A DNA stretch of 64,000 nt from JAFMPW01 sp041743085. Lineage in GTDB: Bacteria; Bacteroidota; Bacteroidia; Flavobacteriales; Flavobacteriaceae. The translations under genes were made by a program, and so were the position numbers. The stretch covers positions 1-64,000 of the forward strand of contig JBGTNL010000106.1 in NCBI GenBank assembly GCA_041743085.1. Direction: 5' to 3'. Positions 26,465 to 35,413 of this stretch are shown here, piece after piece. The first letter of the stretch is position 1, and each line of letters starts with the position of its first letter. Below the pieces are notes generated by a model, which was not told the DNA's origin, ran no database searches, and worked only from the letters and a program-made list of their open reading frames with translations.

Positions 26465-26521
26465 AAGGGCACCTCTAAAAACCTTACTTTGGTTGCTAAC
26501 AAAGTTATTAGAGGCGCCCTT
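26465..26521 (+). terminator. two-level hairpin between lacI-type gene and iol operator
   Basis: Outer arms AAGGGCACCTCTAA (26465-26478) and TTAGAGGCGCCCTT (26508-26521) pair with one mismatch. An inner stem ACTTTG/CAAAGT lies at 26486-26491 and 26500-26505. It ends one base before the operator dyad. There is no clear T-tract, so it may be a terminator for the regulator gene or a separate structural site. Confidence 0.5.
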
Positions 26522-26522
26522 A

Positions 26523-26538
26523 ATGCAAACCTTTGCAT
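26523..26538. promoter_or_regulatory. putative LacI-family operator upstream of iol operon (copy 2)
   Basis: ATGCAAACCTTTGCAT, identical to 18466-18481. After exactly 20 bp comes TTCCAAACATC (26559-26569), which differs by one base from the susC block, then a T-rich stretch. The first iol gene starts at 26630. Conserved spacing of two blocks argues for a common promoter-operator module. Confidence 0.78.
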
Positions 26539-26629
26539 TAGGTTTTAACCCGGAAATCTTCCAAACATCAATTTTTTATCGTTTTTTTATGGTAATTGGA
26601 TACCACATAACGCTGATCAACTGACTAAT

Positions 26630-27568
26630 ATGGTTGTTTCACCAAATGTTTTCTTTAAAAAATGTTATGGTAAATATGCCATCGCGGCAGTAAATGTCTT
26701 TACCATGGAACAGGTACTCGGCCTATTTAGCGCGGGGGAAAGGGCGAACGCCCCCTTTTTGGTGCAGATTACCCCGGTAGCAAGAAATTATGCAAACACC
26801 CGAATATTGACGGCAATGGTAGAAGCGGCCTCTAAAATTTATCCGAAAGCAACCTATGCGGTACATTTGGACCACGGTAATGAAGAGCATGCCCTTGATG
26901 CCATAACTTCAAATACTTATAACTCCGTTATGATCGATGCCTCGCATGATGAATTCGACAAAAATGTGGAAAGGACGAAAGCGATAGTTCTGAAAGCACA
27001 TAAGAAAAACATAGCCGTAGAAGCCGAGTTGGGCATCTTGAGTGGCGTTGAGGACGATATTGACATTGACATAAAACAGGCCCGATACACCAGCTCGGCA
27101 GAGGCCCGATCCTTTGTGGAGCAGACAAACTGTGACAGCCTTGCTGTGGCGGTGGGCACTAGTCACGGTGCCTATAAGTTTTCTGGCAACCAACGCATAC
27201 AATTCGATATTTTGGAAGAAATTCAACAGGAGCTCCCCAATTTTCCCATAGTCCTCCATGGTGGATCCGCGGTAAATGAAGGGGAAATCAAAAGGATAAA
27301 TGCGGCGGGTGGCAGATTGACCGAAAATGCTTCCGGGGTAGTTTCCGAAGAAATCGTAAAAGCGATAAAATACGGGGTGTGTAAAATAAATATCGCTACG
27401 GATACCAGGCTCCTTTGGACAAGGGTGCACCGGGAATTCTTCAGGGATAGCCCGGAACTTTTTGATCCCATCATTCCGGGAAAACAGTACATGGAGGCCT
27501 ATGAAGAATTTATGCTTAACAAATTCGACCTTTTTGGAGCCACGGGCAAGGCGACAGATATGATTTAA
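26630..27568 (+). CDS. iolJ: class II aldolase, IolJ-type (inositol pathway)
   Basis: A 312-residue class II (zinc) fructose-bisphosphate-aldolase-family protein. It shows the metal and substrate motifs YAVHLDHGN, AVEAELG, AVGTSHGAYKF, IVLHGGSAV and KINIATDTRL. In inositol breakdown the IolJ branch of this family splits 2-deoxy-5-keto-D-gluconate 6-phosphate into dihydroxyacetone phosphate and malonate semialdehyde. It is the first gene of an operon with iolB, C, D, A, E and G, which supports that role over glycolysis. The next gene starts 11 bp downstream. The enzyme is cytosolic, with no signal peptide. Confidence 0.85.
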   Translation: MVVSPNVFFKKCYGKYAIAAVNVFTMEQVLGLFSAGERANAPFLVQITPVARNYANTRILTAMVEAASKIYPKATYAVHLDHGNEEHALDAITSNTYNSVMIDASHDEFDKNVERTKAIVLKAHKKNIAVEAELGILSGVEDDIDIDIKQARYTSSAEARSFVEQTNCDSLAVAVGTSHGAYKFSGNQRIQFDILEEIQQELPNFPIVLHGGSAVNEGEIKRINAAGGRLTENASGVVSEEIVKAIKYGVCKINIATDTRLLWTRVHREFFRDSPELFDPIIPGKQYMEAYEEFMLNKFDLFGATGKATDMI

Positions 27569-27579
27569 AAAATAAGCGC

Positions 27580-28455
27580 ATGAGCAAACAATCTCCTTTA
27601 CTTGTAAACCCAAAACCCGATAAGGGAATATACCATAGCATATCCCCGGAATCTGCCAATTGGCACTACCTGTATTTTGAGGCCCGAATGATGGATGACG
27701 GGGAGGTGTGGGAACACGATACCGGCTCCAATGAAATGGTCATCGTTTTGTTGAGCGGGAATTTCAAAGTTGAAAGCGATAAGGGAAACTGGGAAACCAG
27801 AAATGGGCGTAAAGACGTTTTTAACGGGGTTGCGCATACCTTATACCTGCCCAGGCACACAAGGTTTAAATTGACTTCTCTGGCCGACCAGCTGGATATT
27901 GCCTATGGTTGGTGCAAAGCGGAAGAGGATTTCCCTCCCAAATTTGTCACCCCGGAAGAAACCCCCGTCGTTATTTTTGGTGGCGACAATGCAACCCGGC
28001 AGTTCAACGACCTGGTGCCTCCCGGCTTTGGATGCCACAGTATTGTAGTACGGGAAGTTTATACCCCGTCTGGCAACTGGAGTTCTTTTCCCGCCCATAA
28101 GCATGATGAAAGAATAGTCGATGCCGACGGCAAGGTCCTGGAACCTATTCAGGAAGAAACCTATTTCTATAAATTTCAAAAACCGGAAGCCTATGCCATT
28201 CAGCAGGTCTATACCAAAGACCGGTCCTTGGATGAAATTGTGAGGCCTCAGCACAATGATGTGGTAATGATCCCCAGAGGCTTTCATCCCGTGGTCGCGG
28301 AACATGGTTTTCATTGCTACTACCTGAACTTTTTGGCTGGGACGGACCAATGTCTGGCCAATACGACGGATCCGGACCACGAGTGGATCTACGATTCGTG
28401 GACTTCAAAAGACCAACGGTTGCCTTTGGTAACCGCTGAAATGAACCAGAACTAA
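27580..28455 (+). CDS. iolB: 5-deoxy-glucuronate isomerase
   Basis: A 291-residue bicupin of the KduI/IolB family. Visible features are the start LLVNPKPDKGIYHSISPESA, two cupin halves, and the metal-site segment WSSFPAHKHDE followed by EETYFYKFQKPEAYAIQQVY and RGFHPVVAEHGFHCYYLNFL. The enzyme isomerises 5-deoxy-D-glucuronate to 2-deoxy-5-keto-D-gluconate, the step between IolD and IolC. The gene sits tightly between the aldolase and kinase genes (11 and 13 bp gaps), so it is translated with them. Confidence 0.93.
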   Translation: MSKQSPLLVNPKPDKGIYHSISPESANWHYLYFEARMMDDGEVWEHDTGSNEMVIVLLSGNFKVESDKGNWETRNGRKDVFNGVAHTLYLPRHTRFKLTSLADQLDIAYGWCKAEEDFPPKFVTPEETPVVIFGGDNATRQFNDLVPPGFGCHSIVVREVYTPSGNWSSFPAHKHDERIVDADGKVLEPIQEETYFYKFQKPEAYAIQQVYTKDRSLDEIVRPQHNDVVMIPRGFHPVVAEHGFHCYYLNFLAGTDQCLANTTDPDHEWIYDSWTSKDQRLPLVTAEMNQN

Positions 28456-28468
28456 AGAAATCGTCAGA

Positions 28469-29482
28469 ATGGGAACTAAAAAATATGATGTCATTACCTT
28501 CGGAAGATCATCGATCGATTTATATTCCCAGAATATTGGTTCCGCTTTTAATGATATACAGGGGTTTGATGCCTTTGTAGGTGGATCTCCCTTGAATATT
28601 GCCGTAGGCTGTGCGAGATTAGGGGTCAATGCCAGTCTTTTAACAGCGGTGGGAAATGATAAGGTAGGCGAGTTCATTTTGAACTTTTTGAATAAGGAGG
28701 GAGTTAATACACATTGTATTCCTGTTAAGAATGGCACCAGGAGCAGCGCCGTGGTCCTCGGGATTGAACCACCTGATAAATTCCCTTTGGTCTATTATCG
28801 CGATAATGCCGCCGATAGCCAGGTGGACATCGATGATGTGGACAAGGCCAATATTTCGGAATATCGGATTTTGTTGATCAACGGCACTGCGATGAATATA
28901 GAACCCACAAGAAGCGCCACCTTTTATGCCGCCGAAATTGCCGGCAAAAACAATGTAGATGTAGTTCTTGATCTGGATTTCCGGGCGGACCAATGGCACG
29001 ATTACCGCGCTTACGGGATAACCATGCGCGCTGTTCTCCCACGCGTCAAAATTGCCATCGGCACCGAAGAGGAAATATTGGCAGCGACTATGGAAAACGC
29101 TTCCCAAGTCACCATTAAGGACCAGCAAATATCTGCCCCGGAAATTATCGGAAACATTGACGAGTCCATAGAACGTTTATTGGCCACAGGGATCGAAACC
29201 TTAATAGTAAAAAGGGGCAAGGATGGCGCCAGCATCTGTAAAAAAGATGGGGCTATAAAAAATGTCCCCGGATTTCCGGTAGATATCCTGAACATCCTCG
29301 GGGCCGGCGATGCCTTTGCCAGCGGCTTTCTTTACGGCATATTGCAAGGCTGGGATCTTTACAAGTCATGCCGGATGGGAAATGCCAGCGGGGCACATGT
29401 AGTGACGCAAAAAGGGTGCGCCAACTTTATGCCGACTTTGGAGGAATCCCTGGCATTTATTAAAGCAAAGGGCGGATTTTAA
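28469..29482 (+). CDS. iolC: 5-dehydro-2-deoxygluconokinase
   Basis: A 337-residue PfkB/ribokinase-family sugar kinase. It opens YDVITFGRSSIDLYSQNIG and FDAFVGGSPLNIAVGCARLG, and ends with the anion-hole/catalytic motif NILGAGDAFASGFLYG (catalytic Asp in GAGDAF). IolC phosphorylates 2-deoxy-5-keto-D-gluconate at C6, giving the aldolase substrate. No DUF2090 extension, as found in some IolC fusions, is present. The gene lies between iolB and iolD with short gaps (13 and 12 bp). Confidence 0.92.
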   Translation: MGTKKYDVITFGRSSIDLYSQNIGSAFNDIQGFDAFVGGSPLNIAVGCARLGVNASLLTAVGNDKVGEFILNFLNKEGVNTHCIPVKNGTRSSAVVLGIEPPDKFPLVYYRDNAADSQVDIDDVDKANISEYRILLINGTAMNIEPTRSATFYAAEIAGKNNVDVVLDLDFRADQWHDYRAYGITMRAVLPRVKIAIGTEEEILAATMENASQVTIKDQQISAPEIIGNIDESIERLLATGIETLIVKRGKDGASICKKDGAIKNVPGFPVDILNILGAGDAFASGFLYGILQGWDLYKSCRMGNASGAHVVTQKGCANFMPTLEESLAFIKAKGGF

Positions 29483-29494
29483 ATACAGATAGCA

Positions 29495-31354
29495 ATGAAA
29501 ACAAAAAGACTAACCGTAGGCCAGGCCACTATAGCTTATCTGAAGAACCAGTATGTGGAACGGGATGGTGTCCAAAACAAATTTTTTGCGGGTTGTTTTG
29601 GGATTCTGGGTCATGGAAACGTCGCCGGAATAGGGCAGGCGCTTCATCAAAACCCCGATTTTCCCTTTTATGTGGCGCGAAACGAACAAGCTATGGTGCA
29701 CACTGCCGCTGCCTATGCCAAAGTTAAAAACCGTTTGCAAACCTTTGTGTGTACTTCCTCCATCGGTCCCGGAGCCACCAATATGATTACCGGAGCAGCC
29801 GCGGCGACAATCAACAGGATCCCCGTACTCCTCATTCCCGGAGATATTTTTGCCACCAGGCATGTCGCCCCCGTATTGCAGCAATTGGAATCCAATGTAA
29901 CACAGGACATCTCCGTAAACGATTGTTTTAGACCCGTATCCAAATATTGGGACCGGATCAATCGGCCCGAACAATTGATCACTGCCCTGCCCGAGGTAAT
30001 GCGGGTACTGACCTCCCAGGCAAATACTGGGACGGTTACCTTAAGTATACCACAAGACGTGCAGGCCGAGGCCCATGACTTTCCCGGGGAGCTATTCCAA
30101 AAGCGGGTCTGGCACATCGGAAGGACCATGCCGGACCGAACCCTTTTGGACAGGGCCATATCCCAAATAAAGGAGAGCAAGAGACCCCTGATCATCTCAG
30201 GTGGGGGTACTATCTATAGCGGCGCTACGGACGTACTTAAAGATCTGGTTAACCGAACCGGGATACCCGTGGTCGAAACCTTTGCGGGTAAAGGCTCGCT
30301 AAAGTACGATGAGCCTCAAAATTTAGGGGCTGCCGGGGTAACGGGGACCCCGGGGGCTATTGAAATTGCAAAAGACGCCGATCTGATTATAGGGTTGGGT
30401 ACGCGATACAGCGATTTTACCACCATCTCCAAATCGGCCTTCCAGAATCCCGATGTGAAGTTCATCAATATTAATATTACGGAATTCGATTCCTTCAAGC
30501 ATGGGGCGCTGCCCTTAGTGGGAGACGCCAGGGCTATCCTGGAAACTATAAACGAACAGCTGTCCGATTTAAAAGTTAACCCGGATTACCGTAAAAAGGT
30601 AGAAGGATTGAACAAAAGCTGGGATGATTTCGTTTCCGGCATCTATGCCGAAAAGAACGAAGTACCTGCTTTTCAGGGAGCGGTTATCGGTATAGTAAAT
30701 ACATTTTCGGAGCCAGGCGATATAATGATTTGTGCCGCGGGAAGTCTTCCCGGCGACCTTCATAAGTTATGGCGCACGAGAGACCCTAAAGGCTTCCATC
30801 TGGAATACGGCTATTCCTGTATGGGTTATGAAATTGCCGGCGGGCTGGGTGCCAAAATGGCAAGGCCCGATAGTGAGATTTATGTGCTGGTGGGGGATGG
30901 GAGTTATCTGATGATGTCCCAGGAAATTGTGACCTCCATCCAGGAACGGCAGAAATTGACCATTGTTTTATTGAACAATGATGGCTACTCCAGTATAGGG
31001 GGGTTATCCGCTTCTTTGGGCAGCGAAGGTTTCGGAACCTATTATCGCTACCGGAACGAGGAAACGAACCAACTGGACGGGGACTTGCTGCCAGTGGATT
31101 ATGCAGCAAATGCAGCCAGTATGGGCGCATTTGTAATAAAGGTCGCCAATACAGAAGAACTAACGGCTGCACTTAAAAAGGCAAAGACCATGGACCACAC
31201 CACGCTGATCTATATTGAGGTAGATCGTAAAAAGGGGGTTCCGGGATTTGCCTGGTGGGACGTTGCTGTAGCCGAGGTATCCGAGAAAAAAGCGGTGACT
31301 GAATCCTATGAGGCCTATCAAAAGAATAAGAAAACGCAAAAATACTATCTCTAA
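29495..31354 (+). CDS. iolD: 3D-(3,5/4)-trihydroxycyclohexane-1,2-dione hydrolase
   Basis: A 619-residue thiamine-diphosphate enzyme of the acetolactate-synthase superfamily. The N-terminal pyrimidine domain has NEQAMVHTAAAYAK and the activating Glu region (GILGHGNVAGIGQAL precedes). A central domain follows, and the C-terminal domain has the ThDP/Mg motif VGDGSYLMMSQEIVTS... with LNNDGYSSIGGL. IolD opens the inositol ring, hydrolysing trihydroxycyclohexane dione to 5-deoxy-glucuronate; this ring cleavage is diagnostic for the pathway. It precedes the symporter gene by 14 bp. Confidence 0.93.
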   Translation: MKTKRLTVGQATIAYLKNQYVERDGVQNKFFAGCFGILGHGNVAGIGQALHQNPDFPFYVARNEQAMVHTAAAYAKVKNRLQTFVCTSSIGPGATNMITGAAAATINRIPVLLIPGDIFATRHVAPVLQQLESNVTQDISVNDCFRPVSKYWDRINRPEQLITALPEVMRVLTSQANTGTVTLSIPQDVQAEAHDFPGELFQKRVWHIGRTMPDRTLLDRAISQIKESKRPLIISGGGTIYSGATDVLKDLVNRTGIPVVETFAGKGSLKYDEPQNLGAAGVTGTPGAIEIAKDADLIIGLGTRYSDFTTISKSAFQNPDVKFININITEFDSFKHGALPLVGDARAILETINEQLSDLKVNPDYRKKVEGLNKSWDDFVSGIYAEKNEVPAFQGAVIGIVNTFSEPGDIMICAAGSLPGDLHKLWRTRDPKGFHLEYGYSCMGYEIAGGLGAKMARPDSEIYVLVGDGSYLMMSQEIVTSIQERQKLTIVLLNNDGYSSIGGLSASLGSEGFGTYYRYRNEETNQLDGDLLPVDYAANAASMGAFVIKVANTEELTAALKKAKTMDHTTLIYIEVDRKKGVPGFAWWDVAVAEVSEKKAVTESYEAYQKNKKTQKYYL

Positions 31355-31368
31355 ACAAAACCGGCCAT

Positions 31369-32967
31369 ATGGATACCGACCTGATAATTACGCTGGCCTC
31401 TTTCATCCTTTTTACGGGGGGGGTTGCCTTTTTTACCTGGTATAGCCTGCGTAAAACAGATCTGGGCTCTTCGGATGGCTATTTTTTGGGAGGAAGAAGT
31501 TTAACAGGGACTGTAATTGCAGGATCCATGTTGCTGACCAATATCTCTTCGGAACATCTCATTGGGATGAACGGCAATTCTTATGTCAATGGTTTTATAG
31601 TGATCGCCTGGGAGGTCACATCGTCCATAGCATTGGTTATAGCGGCTATATTTTTCGTTCCCAAATACCTGAAAATGGGCCTGACTACAATTCCACAATT
31701 TTTGGAAAACAGGTTTGACGGGATTACCAGGACCATGGTGTCGGCCATCCTGATATTTTCCTTTGTAGTTACTTTATTGCCCATTGTGCTGTACTCCGGG
31801 GCCATCGGGATCGAAAGCCTGTTTGGTATTTCAGAACTGCTGGGGGTAGACAAGACCGAAGGTCTATGGATTACGGTGGTGGTTATCGGGGCCATAGGCT
31901 CTCTTTATGCAATTTTCGGAGGCTTAAAGGCCGTGGCTTTTTCAGACACCATTAATGGTTTTGGCCTCTTGCTAGGGGGGTTGTTGATTCCCATTCTCGC
32001 ACTGATGGCCATTGGCGACAACAATATTGTAGACGGGTTGGTAAAAGTGTATGAGTTTGCCCCGCAGAAATTTAATGTAATTGGCGCGCCGGATTCCGTT
32101 TTGCCTTTTGAAGTGCTGTTCACCGGCCTTATCATTAACCAACTCTACTTTTGGGGAATGAACCAGACCATCATCCAAAGAGCATTGGGAGCCAAAAATC
32201 TGAAGGAGGCGCAAAAGGGGCTGTTATTAACCGGGCTTTTTAAAGTATTGATCCCCTTGATAATTGTCCTCCCGGGTGTAATTTGCTATTATTATTTTCA
32301 GGAGACGTATTTTGATCAGCAAGATTCCGTTTATCCGCATTTGGTAAAAAAAGTATTGCCAATATGGTTGGTAGGTTTCTTTGCTGCGGTGATCATGGGA
32401 GCCGTTTTAAGCACTTTTAATTCTGTTCTAAATTCAGTCGCTACACTGTTTAGCGTGGATATTTACAAGAAGCATATAGCAAAAAGTGCAGGCGATGCAA
32501 AACTTGTAAAAATCGGTAAGGCAACCTCTGCCATTCTGGCGGTGGTAGCTATTTTTGCGGCACCGATGGTCGCCAATGCGTCCGATGGATTATACCAGTT
32601 GTTACAGGAATTAAACGGAATTTTCTTTATCCCGATAGCCTCTATCCTGTTGGCTGGTTTCTTTATGAAAAAGGTTTCGGCCCTGGGCGCCAAGGCCGCA
32701 TTGACCTTCGGACTTTTCTTTTACATTTTCATGACGTGGGGATATACGGATCATGGTATCCACTTCGTGCATCTTTGGGGTATCGAATTTGTACTGAACG
32801 TAGCCATTATGTATTTGGTATCCTATTTCTACCCGAGAAGGAATATGTATGAGATCACGGATGTTGGAGCGGTAAATCTGGTGGCCTGGAAATATACCAG
32901 ATCCATGTCTATTGGCCTGTGCGTTGTTACGGTGTTGATCTATGTTTTACTCGGGAGCAACAGTTGA
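31369..32967 (+). CDS. sodium:solute symporter (SSS family), probable inositol transporter
   Basis: A 532-residue inner-membrane protein with about 14 hydrophobic helices. SSS-family marks include YFLGGRSLTGTVIAGSMLLT near the N-terminus, GSLYAIFGGLKAVAFSDTI, and NQLYFWGMNQTIIQRALGAK. Its position inside the iol operon, between iolD and iolA, makes myo-inositol or a closely related cyclitol the likely cargo. It would move the product released by the periplasmic phosphodiesterase-phosphatase across the inner membrane. The assignment rests on context, since the family covers many substrates. Confidence 0.85.
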   Translation: MDTDLIITLASFILFTGGVAFFTWYSLRKTDLGSSDGYFLGGRSLTGTVIAGSMLLTNISSEHLIGMNGNSYVNGFIVIAWEVTSSIALVIAAIFFVPKYLKMGLTTIPQFLENRFDGITRTMVSAILIFSFVVTLLPIVLYSGAIGIESLFGISELLGVDKTEGLWITVVVIGAIGSLYAIFGGLKAVAFSDTINGFGLLLGGLLIPILALMAIGDNNIVDGLVKVYEFAPQKFNVIGAPDSVLPFEVLFTGLIINQLYFWGMNQTIIQRALGAKNLKEAQKGLLLTGLFKVLIPLIIVLPGVICYYYFQETYFDQQDSVYPHLVKKVLPIWLVGFFAAVIMGAVLSTFNSVLNSVATLFSVDIYKKHIAKSAGDAKLVKIGKATSAILAVVAIFAAPMVANASDGLYQLLQELNGIFFIPIASILLAGFFMKKVSALGAKAALTFGLFFYIFMTWGYTDHGIHFVHLWGIEFVLNVAIMYLVSYFYPRRNMYEITDVGAVNLVAWKYTRSMSIGLCVVTVLIYVLLGSNS

Positions 32968-33006
32968 GGGAACACATTTTTATAAATAATTCAAGTATTC
33001 AAAAAA

Positions 33007-34482
33007 ATGGACATTTTAAAAAATTACATGAACGGAAGTTGGACAAACAGTGCTTCCAAAGAGACAATAGCGGTGCTGAATCCGGCCAGTCAACAGGTTT
33101 TGGCAAAAGTACCTTACGGCGCCGATACCAAAAAGGATGTGGAACAGGCGACACTTGCAGCCCAGAATGCCTATATGGAATGGAGCAAAGTTCCCGTTAT
33201 GAAACGAGTTCAGGTGCTGTACCATTTGAAATCCCTTTTGGAAAGGGATATGGAAGCGCTGGCGGAAATCATTACCAATGAATCCGGCAAGACCAAAGCA
33301 GAGTCTTTAGGGGAGATCCAGAGGGCCATCGAAAATGTAGAAGTCGCCTGCGGGACCCCCATACTAATGGCGGGTGATGTCATTGAGGACATCGCGACAG
33401 GAATAGACGAGATGATGGTGAGGCAGCCACTTGGGGTTACCGCCTGTATCACGCCCTTTAATTTTCCAAGCATGATCGTATTTTGGTTTTTGCCCTATGC
33501 GATCGCCACAGGGAATGCCTTTATTGTAAAGCCTTCGGAAAAAGTGCCCCTGACCATGATGAAATTGTTTGAATTCATCGATCAGCTCGATATTCCGAAA
33601 GGGCTGGTGAATTTAGTTCACGGGGGCAAAGAAACCGTGGATGCTATTTTGGAACACCCTGGTATCAGAGCTGTTAGTTTTGTAGGAAGCACACCCGTGG
33701 CAAAGTATATTTATTCAAAGGGGACGGCAAACGGAAAAAGGGTGCAGGCACAGGGGGGAGCAAAAAACCCAGTGGTTATTTTACCTGATTCGGACATAGA
33801 AATGTCCTCGAAAATTATAGCAGATGCCGTTTACGGTTGTGCCGGTCAGCGGTGTCTTGCCGCTTCCACAATTATTGCCGTAGACGACCAAAAAAGACAA
33901 ATCAAAGATGCACTTTACGAAACCGTAAAATCCAGGACCATCGGATATGGTTGGGACGATAGCATAAGTATGGGGCCGGTCATTACCCAACACAGCAAAA
34001 CCAGAATTGAAGGGTTGATACAGAAAGGGATAGATGAAGGGGCGGAAGTACTTCTGGATGGTAGAAATGCTTCTGTTTCCGGCTATGAAAAAGGCAATTT
34101 TATAAAGCCAACTATTCTGGAAAACGTAGCTCTGGACAAAGAACTTATTAAAACGGAAATTTTTGGTCCGGTTATGAGCCTGGTTTCCATGAAAAACATT
34201 GATGAAGCCTTGCAATTTGTGAACAGTGGGAATTATGGCAATATGGCCTGTTTGTTTACGGGTAGCGGAGCCAATGCAAGGAAATTCAGGAATGAAGCCG
34301 ATGCGGGCAATATCGGTATCAACATTGGTGTCGCGGCTCCAATGGCGCAGTTCCCTTTTAGCGGTTGGAAGGACAGTTTCTTTGGTGACCTTCACGGACA
34401 GGGAAAACACGCCATAGAATTTTTTACCCAAACAAAAGTGATCATTGAAAGGTGGCCTAACGTGTGGTCCAGAAAATTTTAA
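33007..34482 (+). CDS. iolA: methylmalonate/malonate-semialdehyde dehydrogenase (CoA-acylating)
   Basis: A 491-residue aldehyde dehydrogenase. It shows the MMSDH-type NAD-site sequence ACITPFNFPSMIVFWFLPYA, KPSEKVPLTMMKL, VSFVGSTPVAKYIY, QAQGGAKNPVVILPDSD and the catalytic Cys in YGCAGQRCLAAST, then EIFGPVMSLV and PFSGWKDSFFGDLHGQGK. The family converts malonate semialdehyde to acetyl-CoA, the last step of inositol catabolism, or methylmalonate semialdehyde to propionyl-CoA in valine breakdown. Placement in the iol operon favours the first. No signal peptide. Confidence 0.92.
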   Translation: MDILKNYMNGSWTNSASKETIAVLNPASQQVLAKVPYGADTKKDVEQATLAAQNAYMEWSKVPVMKRVQVLYHLKSLLERDMEALAEIITNESGKTKAESLGEIQRAIENVEVACGTPILMAGDVIEDIATGIDEMMVRQPLGVTACITPFNFPSMIVFWFLPYAIATGNAFIVKPSEKVPLTMMKLFEFIDQLDIPKGLVNLVHGGKETVDAILEHPGIRAVSFVGSTPVAKYIYSKGTANGKRVQAQGGAKNPVVILPDSDIEMSSKIIADAVYGCAGQRCLAASTIIAVDDQKRQIKDALYETVKSRTIGYGWDDSISMGPVITQHSKTRIEGLIQKGIDEGAEVLLDGRNASVSGYEKGNFIKPTILENVALDKELIKTEIFGPVMSLVSMKNIDEALQFVNSGNYGNMACLFTGSGANARKFRNEADAGNIGINIGVAAPMAQFPFSGWKDSFFGDLHGQGKHAIEFFTQTKVIIERWPNVWSRKF

Positions 34483-34493
34483 AAAATTTCAGG

Positions 34494-35399
34494 ATGATTA
34501 AAGTAGCAAATGCACCTTGCTCCTGGGGGGCTCTGGAATTCGACCTGGAGGAAAAATCCGAGGAAATCGGGTTTGAACAGGTATTGGACGAAATCAGGGA
34601 AACCGGATATACAGGCACCGAACTCGGGGACTGGGGCTATATGCCTACGACCTCGGCCCTTTTACGGGAAGAGATCGCTAAGAGGGAATTGGATTTGGTG
34701 GGGGCTTTTGTTCCGGTAGCTTTGGCCGATAAAAATAAACATGAAATAGGAGTTAACGCTGCATTGAAGGTGGCAGGTTTGATGTATAACGCCGGTTATA
34801 AAAATGCCTTTATCGTTTTGGCCGATGACAATGGTGCTGTTCCGTTGCGCACGCAGCATGCAGGAAGAATAACCCCTGAGATGGGCCTCTCCGAAGAGCA
34901 ATGGAAGACCTACGCGGCGGGAGCGGAAAAAGTAGCTAAAGCGGTTAGGGATGCATATGGTATCCGAACCGTTTTTCATCATCATTGTGCGGGCTATGTG
35001 GAAACACCTGAAGAGGTAGGCAAACTGATGGCCTTAACGGACCCTGGGTTATTGGGGCTCTGTTTGGATATGGGGCATTATGCCTTTGGCGGCGGGGATC
35101 CCGTTATGGCCTTAAAACAATATTACAATAGAATCTGGCATGTGCATTTTAAGGATTTCGATCCGGCTAGTGCCAGGGCTTCACGCAAGGCAAACGGCGA
35201 TTATTTTGATGCGATAAAAAGGGGGGTTTTCTGTGAACTGGGTAAGGGGACGATAGATTTTAAGACTATAGTAAACGTGCTGAATGAAAAGGGGTATCAG
35301 AATTGGATCGTTGTGGAACAGGATATACTTCCCGGTATGGGGGAGCCTAAAAAATGCGCACAAGCCAACAGGGATTTTATAAGAACGTTAAGACTCTAA
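34494..35399 (+). CDS. iolE: IolE-type 2-keto-myo-inositol dehydratase
   Basis: A 301-residue xylose-isomerase-like TIM-barrel protein from ATG 34494; an in-frame TTG at 34464 would overlap iolA. It opens IKVANAPCSWGALEFDL and shows GYTGTELGDWGYMP, FHHHCAGYVETPEEV, GLCLDMGHYAFGGGDP, WHVHFKDFDP and a late EQD in IVVEQDILPGM, which fit a divalent-metal site. IolE dehydrates 2-keto-inositol to the trihydroxycyclohexane dione used by IolD. A related isomerase (IolI/IolH type) is a less likely alternative, given the PCSWG start and the otherwise complete operon. Confidence 0.87.
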   Translation: MIKVANAPCSWGALEFDLEEKSEEIGFEQVLDEIRETGYTGTELGDWGYMPTTSALLREEIAKRELDLVGAFVPVALADKNKHEIGVNAALKVAGLMYNAGYKNAFIVLADDNGAVPLRTQHAGRITPEMGLSEEQWKTYAAGAEKVAKAVRDAYGIRTVFHHHCAGYVETPEEVGKLMALTDPGLLGLCLDMGHYAFGGGDPVMALKQYYNRIWHVHFKDFDPASARASRKANGDYFDAIKRGVFCELGKGTIDFKTIVNVLNEKGYQNWIVVEQDILPGMGEPKKCAQANRDFIRTLRL

Positions 35400-35413
35400 T
35401 TAATCGATTTTAA

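Noticed and set aside
26442..26624. Open frame of 60 codons between the LacI-type gene and iol operon
   Set aside because: It crosses the hairpin and the operator and has no protein-like pattern; treated as non-coding control DNA.
26909..27613. Long reverse-strand open frame of 234 codons opposite the aldolase gene
   Set aside because: Mirror of a well-supported class II aldolase; Cys-, Phe- and His-rich shadow composition.
27841..28380. Reverse-strand open frame of 179 codons opposite iolB
   Set aside because: Shadow of a confident iolB gene, with no motif of its own.
29736..29747. TGCAAACCTTTG inside iolD resembling part of the iol operator
   Set aside because: Only one arm and part of the second match, the downstream block is missing and it is within coding sequence, so chance is likely.
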